A stretch of 64,000 nucleotides of DNA from Paracoccaceae bacterium (GCA_023383015.1 JAHDXW010000001.1:1-64000); one strand, 5' to 3'; shown: positions 26,327 through 36,309, counted from the first letter of the stretch. Notes: a model not told the origin generated them from the sequence alone. Numbers and translations are program-made.

Positions 26327-27295
26327 TCAGCCTCCGTTTCCTTGATAGGCCTCGTAGCCCCAGGGTCCGTCGTAGGCCGGGGCGAAGTTGTGCTCCTGCG
26401 CCCAGATGAACCAGTTGTCGACGACGGTGCCGGTCAGCAGGATGCCGATGCCGCCGGTGATCGGCGTCAGCACGGCAAACCACCAGGCCCAGCGGTGGAT
26501 GCCCTCCATCGTGGCGTTGAAGCCCATCGTCCAGCGCCAGAACAGGGCCGCGCGCTCCGAGGCGGTGCCGCGGTCGACGATCTGCTCGAGCTCGCGGTCG
26601 CCGCCGAAGCGCGAGACCGCGAGAATCGTCGCCCCGTGCATCGCGAACAGCAGCACCGAGCCGTAGAGGAAGACGATCGAGAGCGCGTGGAAGGGGTTGT
26701 AGTAGAGGTTGCCGTAGCGGATCGAGAACGCCGTGGTCCAGTCGAGGTGCGGGAAGATGCCGTAGGGCACCGCCTCCGACCACGACCCCATCAGGATCGG
26801 CCGGAGCAGGCCCAGGACCAGGAACAGCCAGATCGCCGCGGCGAAGGCCCAGGCGACATGCTTGCCCATCCGGTGCATCTGCGCCAGCTGGTAGACCCGC
26901 AGCCACCAGGTGCAGACCGAGATTAGCAGCATCAGGCTCGCGATGATGTACCAGCCGCCGTCGTCCAGCGGCGGGATGCGCAGCCCGTATTGCGGGCTCG
27001 GCGGCTCGAGGGCAAGCCAGAACAGCTGCCGGATGAACTCGGCGATGTCCCAGTTCACCTGCGCCAGCATGTTGAAGCCGATGATGTTCAGCCACAGCGT
27101 GCCGGTGGCCAGCGAGATCAGGCCCCACATGCCAAGGTAGATCGGACCCAGCTGGGCGTTGCCGATCCAGCCGAGCAGCGCCGAGAAGCCGGGCCGGCCG
27201 GCCCGCTCGGACATCATGTCCTCGGCGTTGTCCATCCCCCATTCAGGGGCGCCGCGCACCTGCACCTGGGTGAAGATGTTCTGATACTCGGCCAT
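26327..27295 (-). CDS. pufM: Photosynthetic reaction-centre M subunit
   Basis: PufM is one of the two membrane subunits holding the special pair, bacteriopheophytin and QA. The 322-residue protein carries the expected ligands: NPFHALS for the special-pair magnesium, AMHGAT and GIHRWAWWF for the non-haem iron, and the M-specific glutamate in [11 protein letters not shown]. The C-terminus keeps [14 protein letters not shown]. It starts 3 nt after the pufL stop codon and ends 1 nt before pufC, so the three genes are tightly coupled. Confidence 0.98.
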   Translation of the reverse strand: MAEYQNIFTQVQVRGAPEWGMDNAEDMMSERAGRPGFSALLGWIGNAQLGPIYLGMWGLISLATGTLWLNIIGFNMLAQVNWDIAEFIRQLFWLALEPPSPQYGLRIPPLDDGGWYIIASLMLLISVCTWWLRVYQLAQMHRMGKHVAWAFAAAIWLFLVLGLLRPILMGSWSEAVPYGIFPHLDWTTAFSIRYGNLYYNPFHALSIVFLYGSVLLFAMHGATILAVSRFGGDRELEQIVDRGTASERAALFWRWTMGFNATMEGIHRWAWWFAVLTPITGGIGILLTGTVVDNWFIWAQEHNFAPAYDGPWGYEAYQGNGG

Positions 27296-27298
27296 GGC

Positions 27299-28147
27299 TC
27301 ACATCCCCCCTGCCGCGCGTGCCGCCGGCCAGATCGGCAGGTCGAGCCACCAGTTCCACCATTCCGGCCAGCCCTTGGTCCACACCGGCCCGGAGATGAT
27401 GATGCACACTGCCGACCAGAAGCCGGCGTTCAGCGCCAGCAGCAGCCCCAGCCGGTGGATGCCCAGCGTGCCGACCGAGTAGCCGATGAAGTCGCGGAAG
27501 AAGGTGTCCTCGTGGTCGGGCGTCTTCATCTCCTCGCCCGGCTCGGGGTTGGCCGCCGAGAGGATGAGGCCGCCGTGCAGCGCCAGCGCCAGCGTGGTGG
27601 TGAAGAAGAACGTCACCGCCAGCATGTGCGCCGGGTTGTAGTGGAAATGCAGGTAGGCGTAGCCGGTGTTCGACACCCAGTCGAGGTGGCTGAAGATGCC
27701 GTAGGGAAAGCCATGCCCCCATGCGCCCATCAGCAGCGGCCGGAACACCACCAGCGTGACATAGGCAAGGATGGCGAAGCCGAAGGCGAAGGGCACATGG
27801 TAGCCCATCCCGAGCTTGCGGCAGATCTCCACCTCGCGCAGCGCCCAGGAGACGAAGGCGCCGATCGCGCAGATGGTGATGATCTGCCACAGCCCGCCCT
27901 CGTTCAGCGGCGCCATCGCCAGGCCGTGCCTCAGGTCGGGCGGCGCGATCGAGATCAGCCAGGGGTTCCACTCGCCCTGTTGGGCGGCCCCCCACAGGAT
28001 CAGCGCGGTGCCGAGGACGGAGAAGAAGATCGTCGTGACCCCGAAGAAGCCCACGTAGAAGGGACCCACCCAGAAGTCGAACAGGTCGCCGCCGATCAGC
28101 GTCCCTCCCCGGACGCGGTACTTTCGTTCGAAACTCAGCAATGCCAT
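27299..28147 (-). CDS. pufL: Photosynthetic reaction-centre L subunit
   Basis: A 282-residue L subunit starting [20 protein letters not shown]. Ligands are visible: SHLDWVS and [10 protein letters not shown] (bacteriochlorophyll His), ALALHGGL and [11 protein letters not shown] (iron His), and the QB glutamate in [11 protein letters not shown]. The length is normal for purple bacteria. It follows pufA after a 154-bp gap with strong hairpins, as in Rhodobacter. Confidence 0.98.
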   Translation of the reverse strand: MALLSFERKYRVRGGTLIGGDLFDFWVGPFYVGFFGVTTIFFSVLGTALILWGAAQQGEWNPWLISIAPPDLRHGLAMAPLNEGGLWQIITICAIGAFVSWALREVEICRKLGMGYHVPFAFGFAILAYVTLVVFRPLLMGAWGHGFPYGIFSHLDWVSNTGYAYLHFHYNPAHMLAVTFFFTTTLALALHGGLILSAANPEPGEEMKTPDHEDTFFRDFIGYSVGTLGIHRLGLLLALNAGFWSAVCIIISGPVWTKGWPEWWNWWLDLPIWPAARAAGGM

Positions 28148-28166
28148 TGCGTCTGACTCCGCTCTT

Positions 28167-28211
28167 GGCGGCCTTGCCGCCCGAACCCTCGTTCTTGGCG
28201 GTCCTGCCGCC
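28167..28211 (-). repeat. Two near-identical small hairpins in the pufA-pufL gap
   Basis: GGCGGCCTTGCCGCC (28167-28181) and GGCGGTCCTGCCGCC (28197-28211) are 30 bp apart and each sits in the context TCTTGGCGG...CCGCC, so they form an imperfect direct repeat of a stem-loop between pufA and pufL. Confidence 0.7.
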
Positions 28212-28249
28212 GGGGCCTCAGCCGTCGATCACGCTTGCGTCTCTGCCGC

Positions 28250-28276
28250 GGGCGGGGCCGGGCCCCGGCCCCGCCC
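28250..28276 (-). other. pufA-pufL intercistronic stability hairpin
   Basis: GGGCGGGGCCGGG pairs with CCCGGCCCCGCCC (27 nt in all) 26 nt after the pufA stop codon. In Rhodobacter, stem-loops at this place shield the upstream pufBA message from decay, giving excess LH1 over reaction centre. The same role is inferred here. Confidence 0.8.
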
Positions 28277-28301
28277 GTCGGCATGGCATGGGCGACGCGC
28301 C

Positions 28302-28472
28302 CTAGCGCGCGGCCGCCGCGGCGCGCGCGGCCGCCGCGTTCTGGAACCAGTTCACGCCGTTCGAGAGCACGACGAGATGGATCAGAACCGCCAGCAGGAA
28401 CAGGAACACGCCCTGTGCCACGAACACGCGGCGGGGGTCGAAGACCATCCAGATCTTGTAGAACTTGGCCAT
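28302..28472 (-). CDS. pufA: LH1 light-harvesting alpha subunit
   Basis: A 56-residue antenna polypeptide: [20 protein letters not shown], one membrane helix, and the bacteriochlorophyll-binding His in LIHLVVLSN followed by WFQNA. The C-terminus is an Ala/Arg tail (ten of the last eleven residues after QN are Ala or Arg). RBS GGAGGACCC lies upstream; the start is 13 nt after the pufB stop codon. Confidence 0.97.
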   Translation of the reverse strand: MAKFYKIWMVFDPRRVFVAQGVFLFLLAVLIHLVVLSNGVNWFQNAAAARAAAAAR

Positions 28473-28485
28473 TCGCGGGTCCTCC

Positions 28486-28635
28486 TCAGAACCAGGGCGC
28501 CCAGATGTACGTGGCGATGTGAGCGACGATGGCCACGGCCGTGAACAGCCAGAGCCCGCTCATGTACACCGAGTGCAGTTCCTGCGCCTGCTCGTCGGTC
28601 AGACCCGTGAACGACAGGTCGGATTTATCAGCCAT
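28486..28635 (-). CDS. pufB: LH1 light-harvesting beta subunit
   Basis: A 49-residue antenna polypeptide beginning [20 protein letters not shown], with the conserved His of HSVYMSGLW near the membrane face, the bacteriochlorophyll-ligand His in [13 protein letters not shown], and the usual aromatic C-terminus. A strong ribosome site (CCGGAGGAAAT) precedes the ATG. Confidence 0.97.
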   Translation of the reverse strand: MADKSDLSFTGLTDEQAQELHSVYMSGLWLFTAVAIVAHIATYIWAPWF

Positions 28636-28754
28636 ATTTCCTCCGGAACATCAGACTGATGCCGCGCGCCCCGCGGCCGGGCCCCGGCAGGGCCTCATTG
28701 CCCCGCCGGCACGTCCGCCCCTCCCCTAGGTCGGGAGAGGGGTGAACCTCGTGT

Positions 28755-28778
28755 CCCGCCCGGGCCGGCCCGGGCGGG
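28755..28778 (-). other. 24-nt perfect palindrome between pufQ and pufB
   Basis: CCCGCCCGGGCC and its reverse complement are directly abutted in the 163-bp pufQ-pufB gap. A second weaker stem (CCCCTCCC/GGGAGAGGGG) is downstream near 28724-28742. These may mark mRNA processing or 5'-end protection of the pufBA segment. Confidence 0.65.
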
Positions 28779-28798
28779 AAGGTCGCTGTGCTGCCGCG

Positions 28799-29020
28799 TC
28801 ATGCCGAGAAGATCATCGGGGTGATGATCCGCGCCTGGCTCCAGGCGCGCGCCACCGGCCCGCGGTCGGGCCAGTGCCCCCCTCGCAGCAGCGACAGCGC
28901 CCAGGTCAGGGTCGCAAGCGGCAGGGTGGCCAGGAAGATCAGGCCGAAATAGACACGGAATTCTGCCCGCGACGGCCGGACCGGCCGGGTGAGGTGAAAG
29001 TCGGACGTCTGGTCGCTCAT
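28799..29020 (-). CDS. pufQ: PufQ, bacteriochlorophyll-linked assembly factor
   Basis: A 73-residue single-helix protein: [40 protein letters not shown] (membrane segment), and a C-terminal [14 protein letters not shown]. PufQ occurs at the head of the puf operon in Rhodobacter relatives and is tied to tetrapyrrole supply to the complexes. Its ATG overlaps the bchZ stop codon (ATGA, 29017-29020). Confidence 0.92.
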   Translation of the reverse strand: MSDQTSDFHLTRPVRPSRAEFRVYFGLIFLATLPLATLTWALSLLRGGHWPDRGPVARAWSQARIITPMIFSA

Positions 29021-30495
29021 GTGCCGTCTCCCCTTGCTGTCGGGTTCGCTCGGTCGGCCCGCAGCGCCTCGACCGTCTCGCGGACGACGCGCTCGGCCCC
29101 TGCCGCCTGGGCGGCGCGCTCGGCGGCGTCGCGCAGGCTCTTGGCGGCCGAGATGCGGGTCAGGATTGGATGCTCGGCCACGATCCGGTCGAGCGCCGCC
29201 TGGGCGTCGGCATCCCAGGGAAAGTCGCGGTGCAGGGTCGCGGGCGTGGCGGCCGCGCGGTCCATCTCGGTGGCCAGCGGCAGGACGTGGAACAGCGCAT
29301 CGAACAGCGCGTTGCACACTTCCTGCACAAGGTAGGTGGCGCCGGCGTAGCCCATGAAGGGCGTCCCTGTCGCCCGCCGGATGGCGGCTCCGGGAAATCC
29401 CGCGGGAATGAACGCCGGGCGCGGCCCGAAGCCCTGCGCAAGCTCGGCCAGGTACATCTTCTCGTTGATCGAGCCCATCACCACCAGCGGGTGCCGCGCG
29501 CGCAGCAGTGCCCGCACCTCCTCGTTGTTGGTCTTGCGCCCCCGCACCCGGGCGACCGCGAAGGCGCAGGGCAGGCCGAGATCGCCCTCAAGGAAGTGGC
29601 GGACGCCGCGGGCGTAGGTCTCCGAGGCCACGATCGCGAACGAGGCGGTGGCGAAGAAGTCCTGCGTGACCGACCGCCACAGGTCCCACACCGGCTTGAT
29701 GGTGGAATGCTTCTCCCGGGCGATGAACGGCTCGGGGTCGAGGCCGAGCATCCCGCCCAGGGCCTGCAGGAAGCGGGTGGTCGAATCGATCCCCACCGGC
29801 GCCTGCAGGTAGGGCTTGCCCAGCAAATCGGCCAGCCCGCGGCCGAACTCGCGGTACATCACCACGCTGGCGTCGGCGTTGACGAGCTTGTTCATGTCCG
29901 CAAGGTGGGAACCGAGCGGCATGACCATGTTGACCTCGGCGCCGATCCCCTCGACCAGCCGGCGTATCTCGGCAAGGTCTGAGGGCATGTTGAAGACGCC
30001 GTACATCGGCCCGAGGATGTTGACCCGCGGCCGCGCCCCCTCCGGCCGCCTCGCCTCGGGCGGCATCCGGCCCTTGGTCATGCCGAATTCGGTGAACAGC
30101 CATGTCATCGCCCGGTCGGCGGCTTCCCACTGGTCCTCGTCGATCGTCCGCGGCAGGAAGCGCTGGATGTTGGTGCCATGCGGGGTGACACCGCCGCCGA
30201 TCATCTCGGCGATGGAGCCGGTCACCACCACCGCCGGCAGCGCGGGGTCGAGCGTGCCCCAGGCGCGCCGCATCGCGCCCTCGGTGCCCTTGCCCATCTC
30301 GTCCTCCGAAAGCCCGGTGACGACGATCGGCAGCTCGTGCGGGGGCAGCGCGTCGGTGTAGTGCAGCACGCTCGTCACCGGCAGGTTCTCGCAGCCGACC
30401 GGCCCGTCGATGACGACCTGCAGGCCCTTGACCGCCGTGAAGGCATAGACCGCACCCCAGTAGCCCCCGGCACGATCGTGATCGACGACAAGCAT
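29017..30495 (-). CDS. bchZ: Chlorophyllide a reductase subunit Z
   Basis: BchZ is one half of the catalytic NifDK-like component that reduces ring B of chlorophyllide a. The 492-residue protein starts [20 protein letters not shown] and keeps [18 protein letters not shown] (cluster Cys), [34 protein letters not shown] and [13 protein letters not shown]. Its ATG shares one base with the bchY stop codon (TGATG) and its end overlaps pufQ, so it is translated as part of the superoperon. Confidence 0.96.
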   Translation of the reverse strand: MLVVDHDRAGGYWGAVYAFTAVKGLQVVIDGPVGCENLPVTSVLHYTDALPPHELPIVVTGLSEDEMGKGTEGAMRRAWGTLDPALPAVVVTGSIAEMIGGGVTPHGTNIQRFLPRTIDEDQWEAADRAMTWLFTEFGMTKGRMPPEARRPEGARPRVNILGPMYGVFNMPSDLAEIRRLVEGIGAEVNMVMPLGSHLADMNKLVNADASVVMYREFGRGLADLLGKPYLQAPVGIDSTTRFLQALGGMLGLDPEPFIAREKHSTIKPVWDLWRSVTQDFFATASFAIVASETYARGVRHFLEGDLGLPCAFAVARVRGRKTNNEEVRALLRARHPLVVMGSINEKMYLAELAQGFGPRPAFIPAGFPGAAIRRATGTPFMGYAGATYLVQEVCNALFDALFHVLPLATEMDRAAATPATLHRDFPWDADAQAALDRIVAEHPILTRISAAKSLRDAAERAAQAAGAERVVRETVEALRADRANPTARGDGT

Positions 30496-32156
30496 CAGAT
30501 CATCTCCTCGGCCTGCTCGGCCCGGCGCCGCTTCTCCAGCTTCTTCAGGTGCAGCGCCCGGAACTGCGGCTGGAGGTTGGGCTGCCCCTCCCAGACGCCC
30601 GCCGTCTCGCCGGCGCCCACACCCTCGAAGAAGGCGCGCATCCGTTCCATCCGCCCGCCGTTGCCGATCGACGCGTTCACCACCTCCTGCAGGCTGCCGG
30701 CGCCGGCCGGCCCCATGAGCGGCCGCGCCGAGATGAGGTTGGTGAAGTAGAGCGCGGGGATGCCCCGCTCCTTCGCCTTCTGCACCACCGGGGTGGTGCC
30801 GATGGCAAGGTCGGGCCGCACGGCCTCCACCGCCGCGCAGTCGTCCTCGAGGCTGGCGCGGTACCTCACCGTCACGCCGCGCGCCTCCAGCCACTCGCGG
30901 TCGGCCCGGCTGGCCTCGGTCCGCCCGCAGGCGGTGCCGACATAGGCCACCTTCGCCCCGCACTCGACCAGCAGCCGCGCCACCAGCAGCTCCGACCCCT
31001 CATAGCCCGACAGCGTGATTGTCCCCTTCACCGGCGCGGCGGACAGCGCCGCCCGGATCGCCGGCAGGAAGGCGTTCTGGGCTGCCGCCACCCTTGCCGC
31101 GGCGATCCCGAACGTGTCTCCGACAGCCGAAAGCCAGGCCGCGGTGCCGTCATGACCAACCGGCGCCGAGCCCACGGCCGGCCGCCCGGCAGCCGCGAAC
31201 TCGCGCAGCGCGGCACTGTAGAAGGGGTGGATCGCCGCCACCCCGATGCCGTCCAGAGCGGCATAGAGCTCGCGCCACTCGCGTGCCGGCACCACCGGCC
31301 CGGCGGCAAGGCCCATCGGCGCCAGCATCGCCCCGATCATCACCGGATCGGCCGGGAACATCTCGCCCAGCAGCGCCAGCGTCGGCCGCTCGCCCCGCCC
31401 GCCCGCCGGCGCCGCCACCGGCCCCGCCTCGGCCTCGGCGCGGGCATAGGCCAGCATCGCGCCGGCCAGAACGTCCTTGGCCTCGGCATGGGTCGGCACG
31501 CCGAAGCCCGGCACGTCGATGCCGACGATCCGCACGCCGTTGATCGCCGCCGGCAGCAGCTTCAGCGGCACGCCCGAGGCGGTCGGCACGCAGAGGTTGG
31601 TCACCACGATCGCGTCGTAGCGGTCGGGGTCGGCGAGCAGGTGCACCGCCTCGCGGATGTCCTCGAACAGCTTGCCTGTGACCAGCGTCTCGGAGTTGAA
31701 GGGCACATAGCCCACCGACCGCCTGGCGCCGTAGAAATGGCTGACGAAGGTCAGCCCGTAGACGCAGCAGGCCGAGCCCGACAGGACCGTGGCCACCCGC
31801 CGCATCCTCAGGCCGACGCGCAGCGAGCCGAAGGCCGGACACATGCTCTGTGGCTGGTCGTGGGGCCCGCGGGGGTAGTCGGCGGCAAGCCGGTCGAGCA
31901 GTTCCGACCCGCCTGCTGCGCGCGCTGCCCGCGCCAACTCCGCGGCGCCGGCATGGCAGCCCGCCCCGCCCGCCGGCATTGCCGGCTCCGCCTCGGCCGC
32001 GCCTCCGTCACGCGCGGCGCCCGCAATCACCGGCGCGGCATGGGCGGCGTCATAGGCGAGCTCGCCGCCCGCCGCCGCCATCCGGCCGGCCGGATCAGAC
32101 TCTCGGGGCCCGCATGGTGCCGCCTTCCGCGCCCCGGGCCGGCCAGGGTCAGGCAT
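30495..32156 (-). CDS. bchY: Chlorophyllide a reductase subunit Y
   Basis: The other NifDK-like subunit of chlorophyllide a reductase. Conserved blocks are [20 protein letters not shown] and [20 protein letters not shown] (cluster ligands), [32 protein letters not shown] and [19 protein letters not shown]. The conserved part starts at GCHAGA. I placed the start at ATG 32156, which overlaps the bchX end by 8 bp; ATG 32162 and ATG 32081 are alternatives and none has a strong Shine-Dalgarno. With 32156, an Ala/Pro-rich extension of about 65 residues precedes the conserved core, longer than in Rhodobacter. Confidence 0.94.
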   Translation of the reverse strand: MPDPGRPGARKAAPCGPRESDPAGRMAAAGGELAYDAAHAAPVIAGAARDGGAAEAEPAMPAGGAGCHAGAAELARAARAAGGSELLDRLAADYPRGPHDQPQSMCPAFGSLRVGLRMRRVATVLSGSACCVYGLTFVSHFYGARRSVGYVPFNSETLVTGKLFEDIREAVHLLADPDRYDAIVVTNLCVPTASGVPLKLLPAAINGVRIVGIDVPGFGVPTHAEAKDVLAGAMLAYARAEAEAGPVAAPAGGRGERPTLALLGEMFPADPVMIGAMLAPMGLAAGPVVPAREWRELYAALDGIGVAAIHPFYSAALREFAAAGRPAVGSAPVGHDGTAAWLSAVGDTFGIAAARVAAAQNAFLPAIRAALSAAPVKGTITLSGYEGSELLVARLLVECGAKVAYVGTACGRTEASRADREWLEARGVTVRYRASLEDDCAAVEAVRPDLAIGTTPVVQKAKERGIPALYFTNLISARPLMGPAGAGSLQEVVNASIGNGGRMERMRAFFEGVGAGETAGVWEGQPNLQPQFRALHLKKLEKRRRAEQAEEMI

Positions 32157-33150
32157 CGTCATAGACCACTTCGAGCGACGGCCGCGGTGCATAACGCCGG
32201 CCGCGCATGTCGGCATCGGTCGCGGGCTCCAGCACGAATGCGGCCCCGGTGTCCTTTCCGTCGAACAGCGCCAGCAGCCCGTCATGGCTCAGCGGCTTCG
32301 GCCGCACCGGCGGGGCTGCCCCGACATTGTCGGCCAGCGCCTCGAACAGCCCGCCCCAGCGGCTCTGGCGGCTGCCGACGATCTCGTAGCCCGCCGACTT
32401 CCGGCGCAGGTCGTCGTCGGCCGGAATCGCCGCCAGCACCGGAATGCCTGCCGCCTGCGCGAAGGCCTGCGCCTGGCCCGCCCCGTCGTCCTTGTTGATG
32501 ACGATGCCGGCGACCCCGACGTTGCCCCCCAGCTTGCGGAAATACTCGACCGCCGAGCAGACGTTGTTGGCGACATAAAGGCTCTGGAGGTCGTTCGAGC
32601 CGACGATGATCACCTTCTGGGCCATGTCGCGCGCGATCGGCAGTCCGAAGCCGCCGCACACCACGTCGCCGAGGAAGTCCAGCAGCACGTAGTCGAAGTC
32701 CCAGTCGTGGAAGCCGAGCTTCTCGAGCAGCTCGAAGCCGTGGATGATGCCGCGCCCGCCGCAGCCGCGCCCCACCTCGGGCCCGCCGAGCTCCATCGCG
32801 AAGACACCGTTGCGCTTGAAGCAGACGTCCCCGATCCGCACCTCCTCGCCGGAAAGCTTCCTGCGCGCCGAGGTGTCGATGATGGTCGGGCAGGCCTTGC
32901 CGCCGAACAGCAGGCTCGTGGTGTCCGATTTCGGGTCGCAACCGATCAGCAGCACGCGCCGGCCGGTCTCGGCCATCATGTTCGACAGGTTGGCGAGGGT
33001 GAACGACTTGCCGATCCCGCCCTTGCCGTAAATGGCGATGATCTGGGTCTTGCGGGTCGGCTCGGCGAGGGGGATCCCGGGCAGCGGCTCGGCCGCCTCG
33101 GCGCGCAGCCGGTCGTCGAAGGCCTTCAGTGGCGGCACGTCGAGGGTCAT
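32149..33150 (-). CDS. bchX: Chlorophyllide a reductase iron protein X
   Basis: BchX is the NifH-like ATPase that delivers electrons to BchYZ. The 333-residue protein has the P-loop [31 protein letters not shown], the two cluster cysteines in [12 protein letters not shown] and [12 protein letters not shown], and a C-terminal extension usual for BchX but not BchL. Its start overlaps the bchC stop codon (ATGA, 33147-33150). Confidence 0.97.
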   Translation of the reverse strand: MTLDVPPLKAFDDRLRAEAAEPLPGIPLAEPTRKTQIIAIYGKGGIGKSFTLANLSNMMAETGRRVLLIGCDPKSDTTSLLFGGKACPTIIDTSARRKLSGEEVRIGDVCFKRNGVFAMELGGPEVGRGCGGRGIIHGFELLEKLGFHDWDFDYVLLDFLGDVVCGGFGLPIARDMAQKVIIVGSNDLQSLYVANNVCSAVEYFRKLGGNVGVAGIVINKDDGAGQAQAFAQAAGIPVLAAIPADDDLRRKSAGYEIVGSRQSRWGGLFEALADNVGAAPPVRPKPLSHDGLLALFDGKDTGAAFVLEPATDADMRGRRYAPRPSLEVVYDDA

Positions 33151-34085
33151 GCGGTTCCCCAGTTCAGGATCATCTTCAGGCATGCGGGGTCGCCGAAGGC
33201 GGTGGCATAGGCCGATGGCGCCGCCGCCGCAGGCCGGGCGTGGGTGATCAGCCCGCCGAGCGACAGCGCCCCTGCTTCGACCAGCGCGCGCGTCGCCGCG
33301 AGGTCGTCGCGCGTCCACTCGGCCGCGATGCGCAGCCGCGCCTCCTTCATGAAGGCCGGCGGGAAGGCAAAGGAGAGCGGCGCGGTGTAGAACCCGGCCA
33401 GCACGATCTCGCCGCCCCGGCTGATGCGCCCGACCAGGCTGTCGAGCAGCCCGCCGTTGCCGGAGGCGTCGTAGATCGCGCGATAGTCGCGGCGGGGGTC
33501 GGCGTCGGGGTGCAGCACGCGGTAGCTCTGTGCGCCTTCGGCCCGTGCAGGGTCGGTTTCCCACACCACGGGTGGCGGTGCCCCGGCCGCGACGGTGAGC
33601 CGCGCCAGCAGCCGGCCCAGCACGCCATGGCCGACGATGAGCTCGGGCAAGGCCCGGTCGAGGCCCGCCATGGCGTGGCGTGCGGTTGCCGCAAGCGCCA
33701 GCAGCGCGCCCTCGGCGCCCAGACGCGGGTCGATCCGCGTCACGCGCTCGGCCGCCGTCACCAGCCGCCCGGCGGCGCCGCCGAACAGGCCGCGCACATT
33801 CCCGAAGCAGTTCGCCCCCGGCACGAAGACATGCTCGCCCGCGCGGAACCCGCTCTCCCGCCCGGCCTCAACCACCTCGCCCGCCGATTCGTAGCCGGGC
33901 ACCAGCGGATATCCCATGCCCGGGAAGGGCGGCATCGCGCCGCTCCAGAACAGCTTCTCGGTTCCGGTCGAGATCGCCGAATGGCGGATGTCGACGACGA
34001 TGTCGCCCGGCCCGGGCGCCGCCAGCGCCAGCTCGCCCAGGCGCAGGTCGCGCGGCCCGTCGAGGATCACGGCAGTCATGTGCAT
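33147..34085 (-). CDS. bchC: 3-hydroxyethyl bacteriochlorophyllide a dehydrogenase
   Basis: BchC oxidises the C3 hydroxyethyl group to acetyl in bacteriochlorophyll a synthesis. The 312-residue medium-chain dehydrogenase-like protein has VRHSAISTG-type start ([20 protein letters not shown]), [36 protein letters not shown] and a C-terminal CLKMILNW. Start ATG 34085 follows GAGAGGGGGG. It is the first gene after tandem PpsR sites and has its own promoter inside the superoperon. Confidence 0.95.
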   Translation of the reverse strand: MHMTAVILDGPRDLRLGELALAAPGPGDIVVDIRHSAISTGTEKLFWSGAMPPFPGMGYPLVPGYESAGEVVEAGRESGFRAGEHVFVPGANCFGNVRGLFGGAAGRLVTAAERVTRIDPRLGAEGALLALAATARHAMAGLDRALPELIVGHGVLGRLLARLTVAAGAPPPVVWETDPARAEGAQSYRVLHPDADPRRDYRAIYDASGNGGLLDSLVGRISRGGEIVLAGFYTAPLSFAFPPAFMKEARLRIAAEWTRDDLAATRALVEAGALSLGGLITHARPAAAAPSAYATAFGDPACLKMILNWGTA

Positions 34086-34154
34086 CGCGCGCCCCCCTCT
34101 CTGCCGCCGGTGCGGGCGTCGTGCCGCGGGACAGCCCCGCAGGGACACGACACG

Positions 34155-34198
34155 TGTAAGCTTAACTTGACAGTCGTGACTGTCAAACAATTTGGACA
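34155..34198 (-). promoter_or_regulatory. Tandem PpsR/CrtJ operators and promoter of bchC
   Basis: TGT-N12-ACA occurs at 34155-34172 (TGTAAGCTTAACTTGACA) and 34181-34198 (TGTCAAACAATTTGGACA), exactly 8 bp apart, the geometry known for cooperative CrtJ binding at Rhodobacter bchC. The inner half-sites form a perfect 20-nt inverted repeat, TTGACAGTC-GT-GACTGTCAA (34167-34186, 9-bp arms). On the minus strand a consensus -35 TTGACA (34186-34181) lies inside the inner half of the distal box. Confidence 0.85.
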
Positions 34199-34226
34199 GC
34201 TCCGCAAAAGAAATTGCCGCTCCGGG

Positions 34227-35348
34227 TCATCCCGGCCGTCGCGCGGTGACCACCGAGGTCACGAAGGCACGGCGCGGCCGCGGGCAGCGGATGGCGGTGA
34301 AGCCGGCCGTCGCCAGTGCCGCGGCAATCTCGCCCTGCGAGCGCGCCCGGCCGGTCCCCATCGCCATGCAGTAGAAGGCGAAGTAGGTGTCGCCCGGGCG
34401 CGACGGCCGCTCACCGCCCGACATCGGCTCGGACACCAGGACCAGCCCGCCCGGCGGCAGCGCCGCATGCACCCGCGCCAGAAGCCCCGCCACCGTGGCG
34501 TCGGCGTGGTCGTAGAGCACCCGCACAAGGCTGACCGCATCGGCGCCTTCCGGCAGCGGGTCGCTGCGGAACGAGGCAGGAAAAGTCTCTATCCGCGCCT
34601 GCAGACCCTGTTCGGCCAGGCGCCGGCCGGCCGCCGCGACCACCTCGGGCAGGTCGACCAGCGTCAGCCGCAGCCGTGGTCGGGCCGCCGCGACCGCGGC
34701 CAGGAAGGCGCCGGTGCCGCCGCCCACGTCCATCAGATGGGCGACACCGGCGGGAAGCTCGGGCAGCGTGTCCTCGGCCACCAGCTCCTGGCTGTCGGCC
34801 ATCAGCCGCGAGTAGCGCGCCGCTGCCGCCGGATCGGCGGCCGCAGCCGCCCCCAGCACATAGGGCCAGAAGGACGCAAGCTCCGTCTCCCGATCGCCGC
34901 GCAACAGCGCCACCGGGTCGGCGAGGTCGCGGTAGAACACCGCGTGATGGCCGATCATGCCGGCAAGCCCCGGCACGGCTGCAACCGCGGCGCCGCGGGC
35001 CGAGGCCATCCAGCCGCCGCCGGCGCGCTCGGCAAGGCCCAGCGCGGCGGCGGCGCGCAGCAGCGCCTCCATCCGCGCCGGCGCGATGCCGCATTCGGCC
35101 GCCAACGTCGCTGCGGTGGCCGGGGTGTCGCGCAGCCGGACCAGCAGGCCGAGTTCCACCAGCGCGCGCAGGACCTGCGCATGGACGAACCCCGCCACGA
35201 TGTCGAACAGCGCCTCGCCCTCGGCCCGGGCGATCCGGCCGACCAGCGGCAGCCGCGCCGCCAGCTGCTGGAATCGGCGGCTTCCCGCCAGCCGGTTGCG
35301 CCAGCCGCGCCAGCCGCCCCGCCCGCCGGTGCGACCCTCAGGGCCCAT
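34227..35348 (-). CDS. crtF: Demethylspheroidene/hydroxyneurosporene O-methyltransferase
   Basis: CrtF methylates the tertiary hydroxyl group of 1-hydroxy carotenoids using SAM. The 373-residue protein pairs an N-terminal winged-helix dimerisation domain (LVELGLLVRLRDTPATAATL) with a Rossmann methyltransferase: LMDVGGGTGAFLAAV (motif I), LVDLPEVV, LVRVLYDHADATV and LVSEPMSGG. Its start overlaps the end of crtE by 11 bp, so the pair is one unit. Confidence 0.94.
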   Translation of the reverse strand: MGPEGRTGGRGGWRGWRNRLAGSRRFQQLAARLPLVGRIARAEGEALFDIVAGFVHAQVLRALVELGLLVRLRDTPATAATLAAECGIAPARMEALLRAAAALGLAERAGGGWMASARGAAVAAVPGLAGMIGHHAVFYRDLADPVALLRGDRETELASFWPYVLGAAAAADPAAAARYSRLMADSQELVAEDTLPELPAGVAHLMDVGGGTGAFLAAVAAARPRLRLTLVDLPEVVAAAGRRLAEQGLQARIETFPASFRSDPLPEGADAVSLVRVLYDHADATVAGLLARVHAALPPGGLVLVSEPMSGGERPSRPGDTYFAFYCMAMGTGRARSQGEIAAALATAGFTAIRCPRPRRAFVTSVVTARRPG

Positions 35349-36207
35349 GCCGGGCGGCGACGACCGGGGTCAGCCGCTCGGCCTGCCGGCGGACCATCTC
35401 GGCCAGCATCGCCTCGCCCGGGCAGGAGGGGATGGAGGCGATCGCCCCGGCGAGGATGTCGCGCAGGTGGCGCACCGCACCAGCCGCCCCGAGCAGCGCC
35501 ACCGCGTTCGGCCGGCCGTGGCGGGCATCCTGTCCCGCGGGCTTGCCGAGGCTCGATTTCTCGCCCAGTGCATCCTTCAGGTCGTCGGCCACCTGGAAGG
35601 CCTCGCCGATCCGCGCCCCGAGCTCGTCCCATGGCTCGGGATCCTGGCCGGCAGCCAGCGCGCCCATCCGCGTCGCGGCGACAAACAGCGCCCCGGTCTT
35701 GGCGCGGTGGTAGGCGCCAAGGTCGATGGCGTCCTCGCTTTCCCAGCCCTGGCCGGCGCAGATGCCCCCCGGCATCCCGGTCTGCCCCGCCAGCGTCGCC
35801 GCCAGTGCCGCCGCCCGTTCGGGCCCCTGCCGCGCGGCCCGCGCAAGGGTCTGGAATGCCAGCACGATCAGGCTGTCGCCGGCCAGCACCGCAATCGCCT
35901 CCGAGAAGGCGCGGTGCAGCGCCGGCCGGCCGCGGCGCAGGTCGGCATCGTCAAAGCAGGGCAGGTCGTCGTGCGCGAGGCTCGCGCAGTGGATCAGCTC
36001 AAGCGCCGCCGCCGCGGCATCGGCCAGCCCCGGACGATCGTCGCCGCATGCCTGCGCCACCGACAGCAGGATCGTCGGCCGGATGCGCGCGCCTCCCGGC
36101 GTCACTGCATAATGCAGTGCCGCTGCCAGCCGCCCCGGCGCCGCCGGCCCCTGCGCGGCGCGCACCGCCTCTGCCAGCGCGGCCTCGATCCGGCTGTGGA
36201 TGGACAT
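35338..36207 (-). CDS. crtE: Geranylgeranyl diphosphate synthase
   Basis: CrtE makes GGPP for carotenoids and for the bacteriochlorophyll tail. The 289-residue trans-prenyltransferase has GGARIRPTILL, the first Asp-rich motif HDDLPCFDDADLRRG and the second (AFQVADDLKDALG). It is the first gene of the superoperon and is divergent from crtD across a 102-bp gap carrying PpsR boxes. Confidence 0.96.
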   Translation of the reverse strand: MSIHSRIEAALAEAVRAAQGPAAPGRLAAALHYAVTPGGARIRPTILLSVAQACGDDRPGLADAAAAALELIHCASLAHDDLPCFDDADLRRGRPALHRAFSEAIAVLAGDSLIVLAFQTLARAARQGPERAAALAATLAGQTGMPGGICAGQGWESEDAIDLGAYHRAKTGALFVAATRMGALAAGQDPEPWDELGARIGEAFQVADDLKDALGEKSSLGKPAGQDARHGRPNAVALLGAAGAVRHLRDILAGAIASIPSCPGEAMLAEMVRRQAERLTPVVAARHGP

Positions 36208-36232
36208 GGCGGCACCTCCGGCCCAACCGTTA

Positions 36233-36275
36233 TGTCATTCATGACTGACGTTTCACTTGTCAATCAGACTGGACA
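36233..36275. promoter_or_regulatory. PpsR/CrtJ boxes in the crtE-crtD divergent promoter
   Basis: One exact box, 36258-36275 (TGTCAATCAGACTGGACA), and one with a single deviation in the last half-site, 36233-36250 (TGTCATTCATGACTGACG), lie 7 bp apart. TTGACA on the minus strand (36263-36258) can serve crtE; on the plus strand TTGTCA (36257) and TATCCT (36279) are spaced 16 bp and can serve crtD. Binding is inferred. Confidence 0.78.
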
Positions 36276-36309
36276 GTCTATCCTCCCCTGTCAAGCAGGG
36301 AGGGGCGTC

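Noticed and set aside
27299-27995. Alternative minus-strand frames overlapping pufL and pufM
   Set aside because: They are other frames of highly conserved reaction-centre genes with all ligands intact.
33129-36248. A 1039-codon plus-strand frame over bchC, crtF and crtE
   Set aside because: Opposite strand of three well-matched genes; composition typical of a shadow frame.
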